A stretch of DNA of 10,475 nt. Origin: Bacillota bacterium. Lineage in GTDB: Bacteria; Bacillota; Sulfobacillia; Symbiobacteriales; Symbiobacteriaceae. The translations under genes were made by a program, and so were the position numbers. Below the pieces are notes generated by a model. It did no database searches, had not been told where the DNA came from, and was given only the letters and a program-made list of their open reading frames with translations. Every line of letters starts with the position of its first letter. Within the stretch, counting starts at the first letter, position 1. Below, one piece after another: positions 7,458 to 10,475 of the stretch. The stretch covers positions 1 to 10,475 of the forward strand of contig JAQBPS010000356.1 of assembly GCA_028287415.1 (NCBI GenBank), written 5' to 3'.

Positions 7458-9089
7458 CTACTTCACATCCCACTCGTAAATGTTCCAGGTCGCCCCCAGT
7501 GCGGACTGCTTCACGTTGACCATCCGCTTGGAGACGGCGGCGAGCGTGTTCGGGGAATAGAGGTAGACGAAGTTCGGATCATCGTAGACCAGCTTCTGGA
7601 AATCATCGTAGATCTTTTTGCGGGCATTGAACTCGGCGGTCAGCACACCCTTGTCCAGCAGCTCATCCGCCTTCGGGTTGGAGTACTTGCCGTTGTTGTA
7701 AACCGCATCCGTCCGGACCTGGGAGGAGACGTCCGGGTCGAGCACGTCCGACCAACCGACCAGGGAGAGGTCATAATCCTGCTTGCCACGGCGGGCCTGC
7801 AGCGTCGGGAAGTCCATCGTCTGTGCCTTGACCTTCACGCCGATCTGCTGCAGATTCGCCATGATGATGTCGGCCGACTGCTCACGGACCTTATTGCCCA
7901 GTGGCACGAGCAGGCTCAGTTCCCGGCTGAAATCCCAGCCGGCCTCCGTCAGCAATTGCTTCGCCTTGGTCTGGTCGTAGTCGCGGATTTTCAGCGTCTT
8001 GTCCTGGTACTTGTACAGGCTGGTGTACGGCCCCTCGATGATCTGGCCGTTGCCCTTGAGCAGGTTGTCCACAATCAGCTTGCGGTTAATGCCGTAGACG
8101 AACGCCTGCCGCACCTTCGGGTCCTTGAAGTAGGGGCGGGTGTGGTTGAAGTCCATGTACTGGTAGCCCTTGCTCGGAAAGCTGACCGCCGCGACGTTCT
8201 CCAGCTTTTGCACCTTGTCCCAGTCCGCGATCGGCACCTCGCCGATGCCGGTGCCGGCGGTCATGTCGATCTCGCCCGTCTGGAGGGCGGCGACTGCCGA
8301 TGTCGCCTGCATGATCCGGATGTAGATATTCTCCAGCTTCGGCTTCCCCAGGTAGTAATCATCGTTGCGGACAAGCTGTACATACTGGCCCTGGGCATAC
8401 TTGCCGAATTTGAACGGCCCCGAGCCGACCTTTGGCTCCATGAAGAAGGGGTTCTTGTCCCACTCCTTCACCGGTACGGAACCGAGGATATGCTCTGGCA
8501 GAATCGGCACGGCCGTACCGAACTTCTCGAGGACCGAGAGCGGGTCCATCGGCGCCTTGGTTGTGACCGCCACCGTCTGATCATCGACAGCCTTGATACC
8601 CTCGACGGTCGCCCCGGTGGCCTTACCATTAGCATCGGTGCCCTTGATCTGGGCGACAAAAGTGCCCCGATTGGTGACGGTATCCTTATTGGCGATGGTG
8701 TTGACCGTGAAGAGGACATCCTTCGCGGTCACCGGCTTGCCATCGTGCCACTTCGCCTTTGGGTTCAGGTGGAAGGTGTAGGTCGTGAAATCCGGGCTGA
8801 TATCCCACTTCTCGGCGAGGCGGCCGACGAATTCAGCCTTGTCGTTCATGGTGGCAAGGCTGTCGAACATCATGCCAATCGGATAGCCGCCGTAACTGGA
8901 GTCAGTATTGATGGGGTTGAAGTTGTTGGGCGAGCTCCACATTGCGATCGACACATCGTGGTTCTGCTTGCTCGGGGCCGACGCGGGAGGGGTGCCCGCC
9001 TTTGGCGTTGTGGGCGTGGCGCTGCGGGCGCAACCGGTCAGGATCGCCAGCACGGCGACTGCGCATAGCAGCTTCTGCGAGGTTCTCAT
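7458..9089 (-). CDS. Peptide ABC transporter solute-binding lipoprotein (family 5), SBP-1
   Basis: A 543-residue substrate-binding protein with signal peptide MRTSQKLLCAVAVLAI and lipobox LTGC, so Cys20 should carry the lipid. A Thr/Pro/Ala-rich linker (about 21-42) follows. The mature protein has the family-5 pattern: RLAEKWDISPDFTTYTFHL, the WHDGKPVTAKDV motif, VGSGPFKFGKY, DFNHTRPYFKDPKVRQA and a C-terminus NIYEWDVK. It should capture a peptide-like solute for import, using the DppB/DppC-type permeases encoded three genes downstream or permeases elsewhere. The ATG at 9089 has GGGAGG (9099-9104) 9 nt upstream and overlaps the stop of a permease-like remnant as ATGA. It is the first intact gene after the promoter at 9264-9292. 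Its last 86 residues differ from the right-edge SBP at 12 positions by hand count, marking a recent duplication. Confidence 0.95.
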   Translation of the reverse strand: MRTSQKLLCAVAVLAILTGCARSATPTTPKAGTPPASAPSKQNHDVSIAMWSSPNNFNPINTDSSYGGYPIGMMFDSLATMNDKAEFVGRLAEKWDISPDFTTYTFHLNPKAKWHDGKPVTAKDVLFTVNTIANKDTVTNRGTFVAQIKGTDANGKATGATVEGIKAVDDQTVAVTTKAPMDPLSVLEKFGTAVPILPEHILGSVPVKEWDKNPFFMEPKVGSGPFKFGKYAQGQYVQLVRNDDYYLGKPKLENIYIRIMQATSAVAALQTGEIDMTAGTGIGEVPIADWDKVQKLENVAAVSFPSKGYQYMDFNHTRPYFKDPKVRQAFVYGINRKLIVDNLLKGNGQIIEGPYTSLYKYQDKTLKIRDYDQTKAKQLLTEAGWDFSRELSLLVPLGNKVREQSADIIMANLQQIGVKVKAQTMDFPTLQARRGKQDYDLSLVGWSDVLDPDVSSQVRTDAVYNNGKYSNPKADELLDKGVLTAEFNARKKIYDDFQKLVYDDPNFVYLYSPNTLAAVSKRMVNVKQSALGATWNIYEWDVK

Positions 9090-9187
9090 CTCTCTTTTCC
9101 TCCCTGTGTGGGTCGCAGCTTGAGCCGGGGGTCGAGTGCGTCGCCGGGCGCCAGTGTGACGATGTAGATGTTGATCAGGTACTGGAC
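9086..9187 (-). pseudogene. Remnant of a DppB/DppC permease pair (deletion scar)
   Basis: An open stretch of 33 codons ending in a TGA that overlaps the SBP-1 start as ATGA. It reads V-Q-Y-L-I-N, then IYIVTLAPGD, then ALDPRLKLR, then a short tail. The first two parts resemble the beginning of a DppB protein (compare GYLTK and HMVPGD in the intact copy here). The third part resembles the end of a DppC protein (compare DALDPRMKL in the intact copy). A strong GAGGAGG (9194-9200) lies 6 nt before the first codon, which is GTC where a GTG start would be expected. The simplest reading is that an upstream dppB-dppC pair was lost by an in-frame internal deletion, leaving its start region, its last codons and its coupling to SBP-1. 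The fragment is short, so chance similarity is possible. Confidence 0.5.
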
Positions 9188-9193
9188 CGCTGA

Positions 9194-9200
9194 CCTCCTC
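9194..9200 (-). promoter_or_regulatory. Orphan Shine-Dalgarno site before the permease remnant
   Basis: The minus strand reads GAGGAGG with a 6-nt spacer to a GTC codon rather than ATG, GTG or TTG. No usable start codon follows at a normal distance in the remnant frame. It appears to be the former ribosome site of a lost gene and lies within the SBP-1 5' leader. Confidence 0.5.
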
Positions 9201-9256
9201 CCCAGGTTTGCGGCAATTTCACTACTGAGAAGTTAGAGCGCAGAAGGATTCGGTAT

Positions 9257-9274
9257 TACAATAAATTTATTGTA
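9257..9274. promoter_or_regulatory. 18-bp perfect palindrome over the -10: candidate GntR operator
   Basis: The sequence TACAATAAATTTATTGTA is a perfect inverted repeat in otherwise GC-rich DNA. It fully covers the predicted -10 (9264-9269), so a dimeric repressor bound here would block RNA polymerase. FadR/FCD-type regulators bind short palindromes at promoters, and two such regulators are encoded in the window. The assignment to GntR is inferred from position and symmetry, not from a matched consensus. Confidence 0.55.
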
Positions 9275-9292
9275 TTCGTTCCATGTTGTCAA
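9264..9292 (-). promoter_or_regulatory. Promoter of the SBP-1 operon (sigma-A type)
   Basis: On the minus strand a perfect -35 TTGACA (9287-9292) is followed by exactly 17 nt and a -10 TAAATT (9264-9269, four of six consensus bases). Transcription would begin near 9257, giving a leader of about 168 nt before the SBP-1 ATG. The promoter lies in an AT-rich block just downstream of the terminator of the preceding unit, as expected for an independent operon. Confidence 0.7.
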
Positions 9293-9302
9293 CTGTTAAC
9301 AA
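9286..9302. promoter_or_regulatory. Imperfect inverted repeat over the -35: second operator candidate
   Basis: TTGTCAA and TTAACAA arms, seven bases each around a 3-bp centre, match at six of seven positions. The repeat overlaps the -35 box. Together with the palindrome at 9257-9274 it could form a pair of regulator sites on this promoter. Part of the symmetry comes from the -35 itself, so this site is weaker evidence than the perfect palindrome. Confidence 0.3.
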
Positions 9303-9330
9303 TGAATAATTTAAATCTATTCACCTGAAT

Positions 9331-9368
9331 AAAAAGGCCGCCGCGCATGGTGTGCATGTGCGGCGGCC
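9331..9368 (-). terminator. Rho-independent terminator after the GntR copy B unit
   Basis: In the minus-strand transcript a 9-bp GC stem, GGCCGCCGC (9360-9368) with GCGGCGGCC (9336-9344), is extended inward past one mismatch by about four more pairs. The stem is followed directly by five U residues (9331-9335) and an AT-rich tail. It closes the transcript that carries the right-edge SBP and its regulator and separates it from the next promoter 40 nt downstream. Confidence 0.85.
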
Positions 9369-9369
9369 G

Positions 9370-9535
9370 CAGCTTGCTCGGGACCCCGGCCATTCGGGTG
9401 CAGCACACTCGACCCATCGGGCCGCAGCCTTTCTGAGCAGCCCGAATGCCGAGGGACCCCATCGTAACGATGGGGTCCCTCGCAGCTTTGTAGTTGGACA
9501 CCGCCCTGTCGCGGGCATGGGGCCCACCCCGTGCC
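9370..9535 (-). other. Structured non-coding region downstream of GntR copy B
   Basis: About 166 bp between the GntR stop and the terminator with no gene that I can support. It contains a perfect 15-bp hairpin with a TAA/TTA loop (9450-9482), a pair of distant complementary 8-mers CCCGAATG (9441-9448) and CATTCGGG (9391-9398), and an extra GGGACCCC copy (9379-9386) able to compete with the hairpin arm at 9472-9479. Short repeats related to AAGCTGCG occur three times. It could be a structured 3' UTR, a small RNA or a leftover element. No known riboswitch or T-box motif was recognised. Confidence 0.5.
9450..9482. repeat. Perfect 15-bp inverted repeat (hairpin, 3-nt loop)
   Basis: Arms 9450-9464 and 9468-9482 (CGAGGGACCCCATCG and its complement) are perfectly paired around a 3-nt centre. 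Neither strand shows a T-run after it, so it is not a standard intrinsic terminator. On the minus strand it lies 54 nt after the GntR copy B stop, where it could protect the mRNA 3' end or be part of a larger RNA fold. Confidence 0.8.
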
Positions 9536-10192
9536 TTACTGCGTATCGATCAGCGCACGGAACCGGTAAGCCGTATCGCTCCAGTGCTCGAGTGCCAGGA
9601 GCTCCGCGCGGTAGAAGTCCCCCTGGGCCAGCGTCTCCGCCAGCGGCCGGTGCTTACCCGCCATTGCCACCGGCACCTGTGGCAGGTGGCGCCTCACCAC
9701 CAGGAATCCCGCCAGCACCTTCGAGTCCAGCGCCTGATACGTCTGGATCAGGGTGCCGTTCGCGGACGCCCGCACGATCACCCCGTGAAACTGCTGATCA
9801 AGGTGGGCTGCGGGCAGCCATTCGTTCGGCCCCAGCCGCTCCATCTGACTGACTAGTAGCGCAAGCTGCTCGCTGGATTCCGCCGTCCAGTGATCCCGGG
9901 CGAAGCGGACCGCCAACTGCTCGAGGTGCCCCCGCAGCGTGTAGATCTCCCACGCCTCCGACAGCGAGAGCTCCGTGACCACGGTGCCCCGGCGGGGCTG
10001 GATCGCGACCAGCCCCGCCTGCTCAAGCTGTCCCAGCGCCTCTCGCACCGGCCCGCGGCTCACCCCGTAGTGGCTCGCCAGGCTCTGCTCGACGAGGTGC
10101 GTACCCGGCTTGTACACCCCCTGCACGATCTCCTGGCGAAGGCGCTCCAGAATGATCTCCTTGAGCGCCCGGTGGGAAATGGCCGCGGGCAC
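9536..10192 (-). CDS. GntR-family transcriptional regulator, FadR/FCD type (copy B)
   Basis: A 218-residue paralog of the regulator at 6784-7455, with the same layout: winged helix-turn-helix at about 8-72 (YGVSRGPVREALGQLEQAG, wing PRRGTVV) and FCD domain at about 78-210 with Asp132, His136, His181 and His203 conserved. By hand count about 35 of 210 aligned positions differ. Changes cluster in the FCD helices and in the loop GVYKPGTH, while the DNA-recognition helix is almost unchanged, so both copies may bind the same operator yet sense different ligands. The GTG at 10192 follows the SBP stop as TAG-CG-GTG, the same 2-nt coupling seen in copy A (TAG-CG-ATG); a GTG at 10210 would add six residues but lacks a ribosome site. 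It is the last gene of its transcript, followed by the hairpin region and the terminator at 9331-9368. Confidence 0.93.
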   Translation of the reverse strand: MPAAISHRALKEIILERLRQEIVQGVYKPGTHLVEQSLASHYGVSRGPVREALGQLEQAGLVAIQPRRGTVVTELSLSEAWEIYTLRGHLEQLAVRFARDHWTAESSEQLALLVSQMERLGPNEWLPAAHLDQQFHGVIVRASANGTLIQTYQALDSKVLAGFLVVRRHLPQVPVAMAGKHRPLAETLAQGDFYRAELLALEHWSDTAYRFRALIDTQ

Positions 10193-10194
10193 CG

Positions 10195-10475
10195 CTACTT
10201 CACATCCCACTCATAAATGTTCGAGGTGGAGCCCATAGCCGACATCTTCACGTTGACCATTCGCTTGGAGACGGCGGCCAGCGTATTGGGCGAGTAGAGA
10301 TAGACGGCGTTCGGATCATCGTAGATCACCTTCTGGAACTCGTCGTAGACCTGCTTGCGGGCAGCGAACTCGGCGGTCAGCACACCCTTGTCCAGCAACT
10401 CATCCGCCTTCGGGTTCGAGTACTTGCCGCTGTTGTAAACCGCGTCCGTCCTCACCTGCGAGGAGACGTCCGGGT
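10195..10475 (-). CDS. Peptide ABC transporter solute-binding protein, C-terminal part (SBP-0, cut by right edge)
   Basis: The C-terminal 93 or so codons of an SBP gene whose start lies beyond the right edge. The frame stays open to the last base, continuing as P-D-V-S-S-Q-V-R-T-D upstream of the first internal methionine-capable codon, exactly as in SBP-1. It carries the same LYSPNTLAAVSKRMVNVK and NIYEWDVK blocks and differs from SBP-1 at 12 of the last 86 residues. Its function should therefore be capture of a similar peptide-like solute. Differences such as Ala for Phe in YDDPNAVYLY and Ser for Trp in GSTSNIYEW could alter ligand preference, but this is speculative. Its stop is 2 nt before GntR copy B. 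Confidence 0.92.
   Translation of the reverse strand, partial: PDVSSQVRTDAVYNSGKYSNPKADELLDKGVLTAEFAARKQVYDEFQKVIYDDPNAVYLYSPNTLAAVSKRMVNVKMSAMGSTSNIYEWDVK

Noticed and set aside
4898..9068. Long plus-strand open frames at 4898-6106 and 7956-9068
   Set aside because: Both mirror clear SBP and permease coding sequence and carry no recognisable domain or ribosome site.
9450..9482. Perfect hairpin as an intrinsic terminator
   Set aside because: No T-run follows on either strand; the true terminator is the stem plus U-run at 9331-9368.
9289..9527. Small minus-strand open frames at 9289-9501 and 9321-9527
   Set aside because: They run through the hairpins, the terminator and in one case the promoter, lack ribosome sites and have no recognisable similarity.
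9370..9535. T-box or known riboswitch leader
   Set aside because: I could not find the T-box GGTGGNACC-type sequence or other recognised riboswitch cores, and the region is downstream of a gene and closed by a terminator before the next promoter.
1..10475. CRISPR array, tRNA genes or insertion sequences
   Set aside because: No regularly spaced repeats, cloverleaf-like segment, transposase-like protein or terminal inverted repeats with target duplications were seen.

Overview
All ten protein genes in this window, two of them cut by the window edges, lie on the minus strand, so the window reads from its right end to its left. The DNA is GC-rich, Shine-Dalgarno sequences are strong and AGGAGG-like, and GTG starts are common. 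Both sugar-free lipoproteins carry a signal peptide with a lipobox. These traits fit a high-GC, Gram-positive-type bacterium, for example a Symbiobacterium-like Firmicute. That placement is an inference and not a secure one.

Region 1 (10475 to about 9330): the 3' end of a peptide-type solute-binding protein (SBP) gene and a FadR-type GntR regulator, coupled stop to start. A structured non-coding stretch follows and ends in a clear rho-independent terminator (9331-9368).

Region 2 (about 9330 to 9086): an AT-rich control region. It holds a good sigma-A-type promoter (-35 at 9287-9292, -10 at 9264-9269), an 18-bp perfect palindrome lying over the -10, and a 33-codon open stretch that looks like the scar of a deleted permease gene pair.

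Region 3 (9089 to 1): one long, tightly packed operon. Its order is a second SBP-GntR pair, paralogous to the pair on the right; a third, unrelated SBP; two DppB/DppC-type permeases; an M14-family (AstE/AspA-like) deacylase; a prolidase-like amidohydrolase; a short-chain dehydrogenase; and the start of a probable M28 peptidase. Gaps between genes are 27 nt or less, with one 10-bp overlap. No ABC ATPase gene is visible.

Working model (inference): the operon imports a peptide or N-acylated/amidated amino-acid compound and breaks it down in the cytoplasm by successive amide hydrolysis and an oxidation-reduction step. It is controlled by the GntR regulators, probably through palindromes at the promoter. 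The SBP-GntR unit has been duplicated in tandem, and the scar suggests that one copy of the transporter lost its own permeases. I found no tRNA, rRNA, CRISPR array or insertion sequence.
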